This document shows, piece after piece, positions 49,067 through 56,591 of a stretch of 64,000 nt of DNA; within the stretch, counting starts at the first letter, position 1, and each line of letters starts with the position of its first letter. The stretch is taken from the NCBI RefSeq assembly GCF_007744075.1, contig NZ_CP036266.1, positions 7,716,564-7,780,563 of the forward strand, in the 5' to 3' direction. The stretch is from Gimesia chilikensis (lineage in GTDB: Bacteria > Planctomycetota > Planctomycetia > Planctomycetales > Planctomycetaceae). The notes under the pieces are model-generated. The model was not told the origin of the DNA, did not search any database, and saw nothing but the letters and a program-made list of their open reading frames with translations. Both the position numbers and the translations under genes were made by a program.

Positions 49067-49516
49067 AGTGAGCTCATCCAATCGGGAACAGTCAATTCAA
49101 GCTGGTTCAGACCGATTATATAAGAGTTAGCCCATGTTTCATCTGGAATTCTGACCTTATTGCAACGGTCAGGTACTCACAGCCGTTTCACCCCTGTTTT
49201 TCAGGCATTTTCAATACTAATCTGACTGATATAATTCCCCAAAAAATCAACACTGTATATTGCTTCGTACAGGTACTGCTGATACAATGTTTTCATTGTC
49301 TGAGAGTGGTAAATCCACACTTCCATTTCTGCCTGGGGGCAGCCGCGGAGCGACCGCTGTAGGTGTCGCTAATTTTATCGCGTGATCTCTTAGATGCGTA
49401 TTTGATCGCAGCATCCTCGCTTTCACTCACTCTTTCGCATTAAGTGCTTGTCATTCACTGCGTGAGAGATATGCGCCATCAACTATGTCATTGTCAGGAA
49501 TATGACGCGATAAAAA
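49067..49516. other. Intergenic region at the left border of the accessory block
   Basis: No gene is seen. TTTTATCGCGT (49373-49383) recurs inverted as ACGCGATAAAA (49505-49515), just ahead of the HTH gene, and could be paired operator or recombination sites. A smaller inverted pair, AGCGAC (49349-49354) and GTCGCT (49365-49370), lies beside the first. The stretch has a higher A+T content than the flanks. Confidence 0.5.
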
Positions 49517-49789
49517 ATGTCAGGCTTTGATCTCATGACGGAATCAAACAAGTACATTGAATCTGATCGGTTCGCTTTCGACCTCGTAAACAACCTCGCG
49601 CAATCACCCGGAGCCTTTCCGCAAACTGGAAAGTTCAGCAGTAGAATCTGGGCGCAGCTGTTCGGGATGACGGAGAAGAATTTCAAAGAGCTTCTGAAAG
49701 AATCCGGAATTCCCTACTTCAAATTCGGCAGCAATGTGATCGTTGATGCACACGACTTCTGGATCAGTCAGAAACAACGTGAATCGTAA
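49517..49789 (+). CDS. Excisionase-like helix-turn-helix protein
   Basis: The 90-residue protein starts at ATG 49517 (ATG 49535 is possible). SSRIWAQLFGMTEKNFKELLKESGIPYFKFGSNVIVDAHDFW matches the helix-turn-helix_17/excisionase pattern: a HTH followed by a short winged strand. Such proteins direct recombination or repress nearby promoters. The inverted ACGCGATAAAA repeat just before its start may be its operator. Confidence 0.6.
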   Translation: MSGFDLMTESNKYIESDRFAFDLVNNLAQSPGAFPQTGKFSSRIWAQLFGMTEKNFKELLKESGIPYFKFGSNVIVDAHDFWISQKQRES

Positions 49790-50221
49790 TTGAGCAAATC
49801 TGTTCGCTGCAGACACCACACTCGATACCTCTCTAGGAAATCAATTGCGACAAAATACTCCGATTAAGAATCTCAACCGACGGCAAATCTGAATTTAATA
49901 GAGTGGAGTTGTGTGTCAATTTATCAACATAATTCAGGACCTCGATGTAGTATTTTTTGTTTTAGTCAGACATACAGGTTCGATGAATAAGATCGTGACG
50001 CATTTATAACATTTTACCGTAAAATCAGGGGGTTTCTTACACCCCTGAGTGGTAATTCGGTAATTCTCATACAGGGAAAAACCTTCAAATGACGATTCAA
50101 ACTTTTGATTTATATGTAAACATTGAATTTCATTCATATTTTGTTCACAGGGAAATGCTCATCTGTTTTGTCGATTGACGGGTGAAACATTTTTCATTCT
50201 CCCAACCGTTCAGGCAGGTCG
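49790..50221. other. A+T-rich intergenic region
   Basis: The 432 bp stretch before the response regulator has no supported ORF. It is markedly A+T-rich. GGCAGGTCG precedes the ATG at 50222. No repeat or terminator was identified. Confidence 0.5.
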
Positions 50222-50800
50222 ATGAAAGTTCTTGTTGTCGATGATATTGGATACTCTTGTCATTATTATGCGCGGCTGGTAGAGAAAATTGGCTTCACAG
50301 CGGTGATGGCTTCGTCCGGTTTTGAAGCGATTAAATTGCTACAATCTGATAATGAGATTCATGTCGTTCTGACAGACCTTGTGATGAGCGGCATGGATGG
50401 TGTCGACCTGTTCCAGAAAGCACTGCAGCTGGAACGTTACTCTGACCATGGCGTCGTCCCTGCACCACAATTTATCCTGATGACCGCAGTACGTCCCGAG
50501 AACAATGCCCAGGATCGAAATCTACAACGGATCAAACTGGCCAAGGAACTGGGATTCTCTCGGATCATGTTCAAACCCCTGGACCAGGATGAGCTTAAAC
50601 AAGAGCTGAATGACATGTCACTGAATGTCATTCATTCTTCCAATACTGAAGTAACTCTCGACCTCTATTCACCCACTCAAAAAATCAGGCAGTCGGTAAG
50701 AGAGATCATGGCGACTGACAATAAAGAAGCCGCCTCAGAATTCTTAGAAATACTTCTGGAAGAGATCGCCAACCTGAAAGAATATCTCAAAACCTCCTGA
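50222..50800 (+). CDS. Receiver-domain response regulator
   Basis: The 192-residue protein has a complete receiver domain (1-125): acid pocket Asp7-Asp8, phospho-acceptor Asp52 in LTDLVMSGMDG, Thr88 in ILMTAV, and Lys118 in FKPLDQ. The C-terminal about 65 residues are helical without a DNA-binding or enzymatic motif. No kinase gene is adjacent. It has a stem-loop terminator after its stop. Confidence 0.85.
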   Translation: MKVLVVDDIGYSCHYYARLVEKIGFTAVMASSGFEAIKLLQSDNEIHVVLTDLVMSGMDGVDLFQKALQLERYSDHGVVPAPQFILMTAVRPENNAQDRNLQRIKLAKELGFSRIMFKPLDQDELKQELNDMSLNVIHSSNTEVTLDLYSPTQKIRQSVREIMATDNKEAASEFLEILLEEIANLKEYLKTS

Positions 50801-50833
50801 CCACTCTTCACTCAGCACACGAAGCCCACTTAC

Positions 50834-50890
50834 AATAAAACGGAAGTGTCAGCAGCCAGTTGGTGGTTACTGAATGTTCTCCGTTTTATT
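50834..50890 (+). terminator. Stem-loop terminator, possibly bidirectional
   Basis: AATAAAACGGA (50834-50844) pairs perfectly with TCCGTTTTATT (50880-50890) around 35 bases that themselves can fold (TCAGCAGCCA with TGGTGGTTACTGA). The 3' arm is T-rich and followed by TAAT. It lies just past the response regulator. Confidence 0.6.
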
Positions 50891-50913
50891 TAATCAATGT
50901 GTAAGTCAACATC

Positions 50914-51267
50914 ATGGCCAGATGCGATCAGGGTTATCTCTGCATAGTTTGTGGTGAAGAAGTCGAGAATATCGAGGACAGCGGGCTCTATCTGCGCTAT
51001 ATTATCGGCGAAGTTCAAGAAGCAGAACTTCAAGAGCAACCAGAGTATCACATCCGCTGCAATCCCGCTCTCGCACAGTTTATCGTCGATGAGCAATTTA
51101 CTCCTGTCACAGTAGAGGGACCATTCGATAAACGCGAGCTGGATCCTGATGAAGCCCGACAGAGGGAAACTCTGGTTACAGAAGGCTGGCATCGACTACA
51201 AACAGTGAAACAGGAGCAACTTTCTGTCAGTGATTTCCCACTGAAGCGGGAAACAAACGACAGCTGA
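50914..51267 (+). CDS. Conserved-looking hypothetical protein with CxxC motif
   Basis: The 117-residue protein begins MARCDQGYLCIVCGEEVENI, with a CxxC zinc-type knuckle, then YLRYIIGEV and HIRCNPALAQFIV. The second Cys/His set could complete a zinc site. It reads as a well-folded cytosolic protein; I recall similar proteins in other planctomycetes, so it may be host-derived, not part of the element. The function is unknown. Confidence 0.68.
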   Translation: MARCDQGYLCIVCGEEVENIEDSGLYLRYIIGEVQEAELQEQPEYHIRCNPALAQFIVDEQFTPVTVEGPFDKRELDPDEARQRETLVTEGWHRLQTVKQEQLSVSDFPLKRETNDS

Positions 51268-51323
51268 CCGAATTCGTCTGCGACATTTTTCACAGCCATT
51301 CTTCCTCCATACCGTGAACGATC

Positions 51324-51362
51324 AGCACCTGTTGTTCTGAGCAACAACAGGTGCTTTTTTTA
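51324..51362 (+). terminator. Strong rho-independent terminator
   Basis: A perfect 13-bp stem, AGCACCTGTTGTT/AACAACAGGTGCT, with a 6-base loop is followed by seven T residues. It separates the CxxC gene from the overlapping small-gene run that starts at 51456. Confidence 0.93.
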
Positions 51363-51455
51363 TGTAGATCAAGCTTGTCTGCGCCACGCCGATCCAGATG
51401 ATACTCTCTCTTCGACAATAACCCAATTCACTGACCTTGAATCTTAGAGAGACGA

Positions 51456-51701
51456 ATGCCCGTACAACCTCAAAAAGGACTGTTCATACCTGCCTGGGTC
51501 ATCGCTTGTGTGTTTTCTCCCATAGTGGCAGGGGGAGTGGGAGCAATCACCTGGACCGCCAAGACACTCATCGAACACAGCCACCAACTGATACAGATCG
51601 ATGAAAAACTGGATGCCAATAAAGAGCTGTTAATAGAAATGGTCAATTCACACGAACGACGGATCAGCCGCATGGAAGACCGCGTATTTGGGGAGCACTA
51701 A
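51456..51701 (+). CDS. Small one-TM protein, holin-like
   Basis: The 81-residue protein has one hydrophobic helix (about 9-32) followed by an amphipathic helical stretch rich in Glu, Lys and Arg, the shape of haemolysin XhlA/holin-type phage proteins. Its stop overlaps the next start (TAATG), so translation is coupled. The family assignment rests on layout only. Confidence 0.6.
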   Translation: MPVQPQKGLFIPAWVIACVFSPIVAGGVGAITWTAKTLIEHSHQLIQIDEKLDANKELLIEMVNSHERRISRMEDRVFGEH

Positions 51702-52075
51702 TGCCCGAGATTCATCTCTCAGATCTGCCTGAATCACTGACAAAACAGATGGAAGGCCCGACACCTCCTGCTGACTTTGTCTCGAACGGCTGTAATTATT
51801 CTCCAGACCAGTGGGGAGGCGTTGATCTCCGCCCCGCCTGCCACTGGCACGATTACGCCTACCAGTTGGGAAGTTGTAAACGAGACCGGGCACGCGCTGA
51901 TGCGGCCCTGTATCGTAATCTGCGCCGCTGCGATCTCGGAAAGTTTATGGCAAACATCTATTACCGTCGCGTCAGGCTGTTCGGAGTCGCCGCCTTTCAC
52001 TGGGCGCCAGGTAAAGTTCCGCTCAACCCGTGGCACTACTTTCTCTTGTTTTTTAACAGGTACCTCCAATGGTGA
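51701..52075 (+). CDS. Phospholipase A2-like protein
   Basis: In this 124-residue protein, ACHWHDYAYQLG (His50-Asp51) matches the PLA2 catalytic His-Asp, with Cys47 before it, and RADAALYRNLRRC supplies the second Asp (Asp67). CNY and the Trp39-Gly40 region could form a calcium loop. Prokaryotic and viral PLA2-like domains break membranes. No signal peptide is visible. It overlaps its neighbours by 1 and 7 bases. Confidence 0.6.
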   Translation: MPEIHLSDLPESLTKQMEGPTPPADFVSNGCNYSPDQWGGVDLRPACHWHDYAYQLGSCKRDRARADAALYRNLRRCDLGKFMANIYYRRVRLFGVAAFHWAPGKVPLNPWHYFLLFFNRYLQW

Positions 52076-52914
52076 GATTCATCCACTTCCTGCTCGTCAT
52101 GTTGTCTACGTCCTGCCTGCACGCCCAGGCACTCGCTGTCAGGACAACAGAGACAAACTGCACTCCCCAAGGCTGTCGCCAGCTCATCGGAACCGGCGCC
52201 TGTGCATTCGTAGGAAATATCGCGGACCGCTCCGTTTACATTACTGCCGCGCACAATGTCATTCAGGCACGAACCATTCATGTCGGCTATGGTGGAACCT
52301 GGTGGGAAGCCCGGGTCGTTTTCAAGCGATATGAAGAGGAGATTGACTATGCCATCCTGGAAACCCAAAGAATTCCCGCGTCACACTGTTTCATACTTTC
52401 GGACACTCAACCGATAGACGGAATGGAGGCTATCGCTTACGGATACTCAAACGGAGTTTACAACCTCAAATCCCTGCGAGCCCGCATCCGGGTAACGCGC
52501 CGCGGGCATTGCTTTTCCAGACTGGTCGCAAAAGGAGATTCCGGAGGTCCTATTCTTGTCAATGGACAGATCGTAGGCATCATAAAAGGTCATGACCAGA
52601 CTCACACCATCTACACGAATAGCATGTTGATTCGAAACAAACTCATCAATCTGTATGGCAGACTGCCCGACTGCCACCCACCCGTGTATCGGAAATCAGA
52701 TCGCGCTTCACCCTCGCAACAACCAGAAAGCAATCGCAACGAACAGTTTGCTGCACTGGAGTCCGAGATTACCAGACTGAAACAACAGCTCACCCAACTG
52801 AAACAGACTCAGATTCCTGTACAGCTCATAGGTGCAGACGGATCGATCAAACAGGAACAGAGGTATCAACTCGGTCAACCAATCAAATTACGTTTCAAGG
52901 CCGTTAACAAGTGA
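52069..52914 (+). CDS. Trypsin-like serine protease with C-terminal coiled coil
   Basis: The 281-residue protein has a signal peptide (about 1-20). The catalytic triad is His62 (ITAAHNV), Asp93 (EIDYAIL) and Ser158 (KGDSGGPIL). The C-terminal 70 residues form a short coiled coil (LESEITRLKQQLTQLKQTQ) and a beta-like tail. It should act outside the cytoplasm. The start overlaps the PLA2-like gene. Confidence 0.85.
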   Translation: MVRFIHFLLVMLSTSCLHAQALAVRTTETNCTPQGCRQLIGTGACAFVGNIADRSVYITAAHNVIQARTIHVGYGGTWWEARVVFKRYEEEIDYAILETQRIPASHCFILSDTQPIDGMEAIAYGYSNGVYNLKSLRARIRVTRRGHCFSRLVAKGDSGGPILVNGQIVGIIKGHDQTHTIYTNSMLIRNKLINLYGRLPDCHPPVYRKSDRASPSQQPESNRNEQFAALESEITRLKQQLTQLKQTQIPVQLIGADGSIKQEQRYQLGQPIKLRFKAVNK

Positions 52915-52923
52915 GGCGAATTC

Positions 52924-53196
52924 ATGCCGGACGGCGATATTTTAGAAGTAGAATTTCCCATTCAGGAAAAAGGAGAAAAGGAGATGGCTGTAGATTTATC
53001 CGACAATGTTGCCAATCACATGCTGACGCAACTCATGCAGACCGGAACCGTCGCGCAGAATAACTTTGTGACGGTGCAGAAAATCGTGGATTACGACTAC
53101 CTGGAAAACAAACGCATGGTAACCCTCGATGAAGCGGTCGGCATTCGTGAAGTCGCCAGTAAAGTCACTCCCGCAGGTCCGTCGCAGGCCAGCTGA
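52924..53196 (+). CDS. Hypothetical protein in the small-gene run
   Basis: I do not recognise this 90-residue protein. The start could be ATG 52924 (GTGAGGCG before it) or ATG 52984 (AAGGAG upstream). It is acidic at the N-terminus with a helical middle and no membrane segment or Cys. Its TGA overlaps the next start (TGATG), indicating coupled translation. Confidence 0.55.
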   Translation: MPDGDILEVEFPIQEKGEKEMAVDLSDNVANHMLTQLMQTGTVAQNNFVTVQKIVDYDYLENKRMVTLDEAVGIREVASKVTPAGPSQAS

Positions 53197-53447
53197 TGAC
53201 CGACCCACTGGAAGAACTCATCAGGCAAACAACTCTGTTTCATGATCGCCTGATTAACGAAAACAATGAGCTCGACCGGGCGTTCCAGAATGGAACGTTC
53301 GGCGAGCTCATGGATTCCTGGAGCGAATTTAATGACAAACGAAACCACGCAGCCGACAAGCTGGAAGGAGAAACTGGCGCAGATGTGGTGGGGCGTGAAA
53401 GTGGGGGAACGAGCGGAAAACCTGAGACAGACAGCGAGACGCTTTGA
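53196..53447 (+). CDS. Small hypothetical protein, overlaps two neighbours
   Basis: This 83-residue acidic, helical protein (LHDRLINENNELDRAFQN-like) starts on the previous stop. Its last 116 bp are read in another frame as the start of the next gene. The C-terminal part is Gly/Ser/Glu-rich and may be constrained by that overlap. Function unknown. Confidence 0.5.
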   Translation: MTDPLEELIRQTTLFHDRLINENNELDRAFQNGTFGELMDSWSEFNDKRNHAADKLEGETGADVVGRESGGTSGKPETDSETL

Positions 53448-53766
53448 CAACGTCGATTCCCTGGTGATGTCCACACGGGAAAAACTGCTGGGCAAAGAAA
53501 TTGTAGATAACAATCGTCCTGAGGGCGAAGACATGCACATCGGAGATTACAGCAGCGTCACGCATCAATATCTTCCCCCAACAGGCAATGCGGCTGGAAC
53601 ACTCGCCAGGCTGGCTGTGGGAGCTGGACTGTTAGCAACCGGAATCGGTGTGCCGGTCGGCGGTTATTTGATCGCGGATGCGTTACGACAAAAACCATCC
53701 ACAACAGATGAGATCGTGATACCCGCCGATCAGGACACGCTCTTCAATCTGGAACTGGTAGAGTAA
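53332..53766 (+). CDS. Hypothetical membrane-spanning protein
   Basis: The start is set at ATG 53332, with GGAG about 10 bases before it; the frame is open to 53266. The 144-residue protein has a soluble N-terminal half and a hydrophobic stretch (about 90-120) with Gly-rich character, then an acidic tail. No known domain is recognised. Confidence 0.55.
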   Translation: MTNETTQPTSWKEKLAQMWWGVKVGERAENLRQTARRFDNVDSLVMSTREKLLGKEIVDNNRPEGEDMHIGDYSSVTHQYLPPTGNAAGTLARLAVGAGLLATGIGVPVGGYLIADALRQKPSTTDEIVIPADQDTLFNLELVE

Positions 53767-53896
53767 TTTATCCCGGTAGTTCCCTATCAGCACTCCTGAC
53801 TGAATGCACCCCAAGACAGGAAAACAATCACATCTAAAATAATCGGTATGGACTGTCTTGGAATCATCTAAATTCAGAAAGGTAAAGGTACCATTT

Positions 53897-54157
53897 ATGC
53901 CTCAATTTACTGTCTACCTGGCACGAGAAAAAAATGGACACCCGGTGAAACGTCTGGATCGGGAAGCACAAACTCATGTACTGGCGGCCAAAATCGCGCA
54001 AGCAGAATACCCGGAACTGGTCGTCAATTCGGTGCTGGTCAAACACGAACTCATCTCATTCTGTGCCCGTTGTGGCGGCCCCATTTTTAAAGCTGACTAT
54101 CACAAAGATCAGATTCGACAGCGAAACGATTCTAATCGCTGCCTGGATTGTCTATAG
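53897..54157 (+). CDS. Small zinc-ribbon protein
   Basis: The start is ATG 53897, with AAAGG nearby. In the 86-residue protein the C-terminal half has two Cys pairs, CARC and CLDC, separated by about 28 residues, and should bind one zinc. The N-terminal half is a short alpha/beta segment. Function unknown. Confidence 0.6.
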   Translation: MPQFTVYLAREKNGHPVKRLDREAQTHVLAAKIAQAEYPELVVNSVLVKHELISFCARCGGPIFKADYHKDQIRQRNDSNRCLDCL

Positions 54158-54177
54158 CACGACTAAAGACCCAGCCC

Positions 54178-54735
54178 ATGGAAATCAAAGATCGCATCAA
54201 AAGTTTCAGGCGAATTAAAGCCTCCCAATTGATCCCTAACTCCCGAAACTGGCGAACCCATCCCGCAGCCCAGGAAACAGCGCTGCGAACCATCTTAAAT
54301 GAGATTGGATTCGCAGCAGCCTGTCTGGTTCGGGATTGTGGTGACGGAACATACGAATTGATCGACGGTCACTTGCGGGCCAATATCGCCGAAGATACAA
54401 AAATCCCCTGCCTGATTTCAGATCTGACAGTCTCAGAAGCAGATCAGGTTCTGGCGACGTTTGACTCGATTACCAGCCTGGCAGAGACTGATCAATCCGC
54501 ACTCTATGCACTGCTTGAGTCAATTACAACAGAATCAGAAGACCTGCAGGGGTTGCTTCAGAATCTGAAATCCTCATCCCCGGAATTACCTGAGCAGGAA
54601 TCCGGAGTCGATGAAACCGAATTGCTCACAGAACGATTCTCTGTTCTGGTAGACTGCAAAGATGAAGCGGAGCAATTCGCACTTCTGGACTATCTGAAAT
54701 CAGCAGGATATCAATGTCGCGCCTGGATCTCATAA
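54178..54735 (+). CDS. ParB-like N-terminal domain protein
   Basis: The start is ATG 54178. The 185-residue protein has the ParB/Srx-like pattern: IKASQLIPNSRNWRTHP, ALRTILNEIGFAAACLVRD and YELIDGHLRANIAED (the GHxR motif). Such single-domain proteins occur in phages, plasmids and DNA-modification loci as CTPases or nucleases. The C-terminal half is unassigned. It overlaps the next gene by 22 bases, which suggests a joint role. Confidence 0.75.
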   Translation: MEIKDRIKSFRRIKASQLIPNSRNWRTHPAAQETALRTILNEIGFAAACLVRDCGDGTYELIDGHLRANIAEDTKIPCLISDLTVSEADQVLATFDSITSLAETDQSALYALLESITTESEDLQGLLQNLKSSSPELPEQESGVDETELLTERFSVLVDCKDEAEQFALLDYLKSAGYQCRAWIS

Positions 54736-55832
54736 GGGAATCGCCCATTATTCGAACTCCGCGGGTGATGCAGCTGGAAGGGATGTTCGGGCTCGCAGCA
54801 GAAACCCGAAGTCGTGAGCAGTGGTCAGTAGAACTTCCACTTTCCGAGCGTCCCTGGAACATCGGTCTGATCGTAGGCCCCTCCGGGTGTGGCAAGACGA
54901 CCATCGCCAGGGAACTGTTTCAAGATCACTTCGTCGATGATTTTGACTGGCCCAGCGAGAAGTGCATTATCGATGGCTTCCCGCAAAAGATGGGCATCAA
55001 AGAAATCACCAGTCTGCTCTCATCAGTTGGATTCTCATCTCCTCCCGGCTGGCTGCGTCCTTATCATGTTTTGTCCAACGGAGAGCAATTTCGTGTCAAA
55101 ATGGCTCGCGCCCTGGCGGAGCTTTCCGAGCTGGTCGTAATTGATGAATTCACTTCCGTCGTCGATCGCACGATCGCCCGCACTGGCAGCTGTGCGATCG
55201 CCAAAACAGTTCGTCGCCGTGGTCAACAACTTGTCGCGGTGTCCTGCCATTATGATATTATCGACTGGCTGAATCCTGACTGGATTTACCAGCCGGCACT
55301 GGATGATTTCCAATGGAGGTGCGAAAGGCAACCACGGCCCTCAATCTCCCTTAGAATTGTTAACGTGCATCGAGATGCGTGGCACCTGTTCCGCAAACAT
55401 CACTATTTAGACGCTTCCCTTCATCAGGCTGCCAATTGTTTTGTGGCACTCGTTGAAGAACAACCAGCTGCCTTCACAGCTGTAATGTATTTTCCGCACC
55501 CGAAATCTCCTTCCTATCGGGAGCACCGCACGGTCTGTCTACCGGACTTTCAGGGAGTGGGAATCGGAAATGCTTTGAGCGAGTATGTGGCATCGCTCTA
55601 CAGTTGCAAGCACCGTTACACGAGTGTCACCGGCCATCCCGCCATGATCCGCCACCGCGCCCGTTCTCCCTTGTGGAAAATGACCCGGAAACCATCCACT
55701 GTTCAGAGGCAAGCTGGTTTTGAAAAACATCGAAAACAAATCGTCGCTTCAAGTCGTGGCAGGTTGACCGCCAGCTTTCAGTACATTGGCCCTTCTCGAC
55801 AGCGAGACGCACAAAGCTTCGGCCTGCTTTGA
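54714..55832 (+). CDS. ABC-type ATPase fused to GNAT-like acetyltransferase
   Basis: The first about 205 residues form a full ABC ATPase: Walker A GPSGCGKT (55-62), signature LSNGEQ (120-125), Walker B VVIDE (141-145), and H-loop His179. From about 210 a GNAT-like domain follows: LFRKHHYLDA, FVALVEEQPAAFTAVMY, the acetyl-CoA loop QGVGIGNAL (280-288) and SVTGHPAMIRH. There are no membrane segments, so it is not a transporter. Similar fusions, as I recall, occur in phage genomes beside ParB-like genes; DNA or protein modification is inferred. Confidence 0.82.
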   Translation: MSRLDLIRESPIIRTPRVMQLEGMFGLAAETRSREQWSVELPLSERPWNIGLIVGPSGCGKTTIARELFQDHFVDDFDWPSEKCIIDGFPQKMGIKEITSLLSSVGFSSPPGWLRPYHVLSNGEQFRVKMARALAELSELVVIDEFTSVVDRTIARTGSCAIAKTVRRRGQQLVAVSCHYDIIDWLNPDWIYQPALDDFQWRCERQPRPSISLRIVNVHRDAWHLFRKHHYLDASLHQAANCFVALVEEQPAAFTAVMYFPHPKSPSYREHRTVCLPDFQGVGIGNALSEYVASLYSCKHRYTSVTGHPAMIRHRARSPLWKMTRKPSTVQRQAGFEKHRKQIVASSRGRLTASFQYIGPSRQRDAQSFGLL

Positions 55833-55846
55833 TCAGGTACCAGAAC

Positions 55847-56557
55847 TCACCACGCAACACAGCGTTTCCAGGCCGTATGACTGCGAAACGCTTCCGCAGA
55901 CGCCACACCGGACTGTGCGCCGCGGGCAACGCACTGCTGCAACATGAGGTCCTGCAGAGGTGAAAAGCTGGCATCTTTGCCTCGCTGCAGTTGACTCTGA
56001 TGACAATTCAACATCGCGACCTTGGTTTCAACAAAAGAACTGACATCGATATAAAAATGAGGATCAAACTGAGACATATTCACAGTATCCATCCACCAGA
56101 GAACCGGTGGTTGCATTAAAGCAGGAGACTCGGTTTTGTTTCCCGCCGATGCACTGAACCAGGTCGCCGCCTCGGTAATCACAGAAGCAGCTCGATGATC
56201 TGCATGATAGTCACTCTGTGAGTGAGCAAGCACCAGGGTTGGTGTAAACTGGCGGATTATTTCAGTCAGCAGACGACGTTGTTCCAGAGTGTCGAATAGA
56301 GCCCCGTCCGGACTGCCTCCGAAAAACAGCTCTGCCCCAATCAACTCCGCAGCCGATCGCATTTCATCCTGACGTACTTCAGTCAGATTCTCTACAGGAG
56401 GATCAGGCTGACCTTTATCGCCTTGACACATGACACAAATGCCAACTGCGGCCCCTTCCTGATTGGCCCGTGCCAGAGTGCCTGCACAGAGCAGTTCTGC
56501 ATCGTCAGGATGCGCCACCACGGCCAGAATCCGTTCCTGATCAAAATCAATCTTCAT
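55847..56557 (-). CDS. PIG-L-family deacetylase
   Basis: The start is set at ATG 56557 (a TTG at 56566 is in frame). In the 236-residue protein the zinc site is AVVAHPDDAELLCAG (His-Asp-Asp) and HSQSDYHADHRAAS. The fold removes N-acetyl groups from sugars such as GlcNAc derivatives. Its 5' end is only 34 bp from nagB, whose start lies upstream on the same strand, so the two probably form one transcript in amino-sugar use. Confidence 0.88.
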   Translation of the reverse strand: MKIDFDQERILAVVAHPDDAELLCAGTLARANQEGAAVGICVMCQGDKGQPDPPVENLTEVRQDEMRSAAELIGAELFFGGSPDGALFDTLEQRRLLTEIIRQFTPTLVLAHSQSDYHADHRAASVITEAATWFSASAGNKTESPALMQPPVLWWMDTVNMSQFDPHFYIDVSSFVETKVAMLNCHQSQLQRGKDASFSPLQDLMLQQCVARGAQSGVASAEAFRSHTAWKRCVAW

Positions 56558-56591
56558 CTGAAACAACTCAATCTATGAATACGTGAGATAT

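Larger units (their letters stand above)
49517..55832 (+). mobile_element. Suspected remnant phage/integrative element cassette
   Basis: Eleven to thirteen small plus-strand genes, many overlapping, lie between minus-strand host genes. They include an excisionase-like HTH, holin-like, PLA2-like, trypsin-like, ParB-like and ABC-ATPase/GNAT proteins. Long spacers surround the first two genes. No integrase, terminase, portal or capsid gene and no direct-repeat ends are visible, so limits and type are uncertain. Confidence 0.45.

Noticed and set aside
49517-55832. Complete prophage
   Set aside because: No integrase, terminase, portal, capsid or tail gene and no att-like flanks; only a remnant or unusual element is supported.
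54714-55832. ABC transporter ATPase
   Set aside because: The ATPase motifs are those of an ABC domain, but there are no membrane segments or permease genes and it is fused to a GNAT domain.
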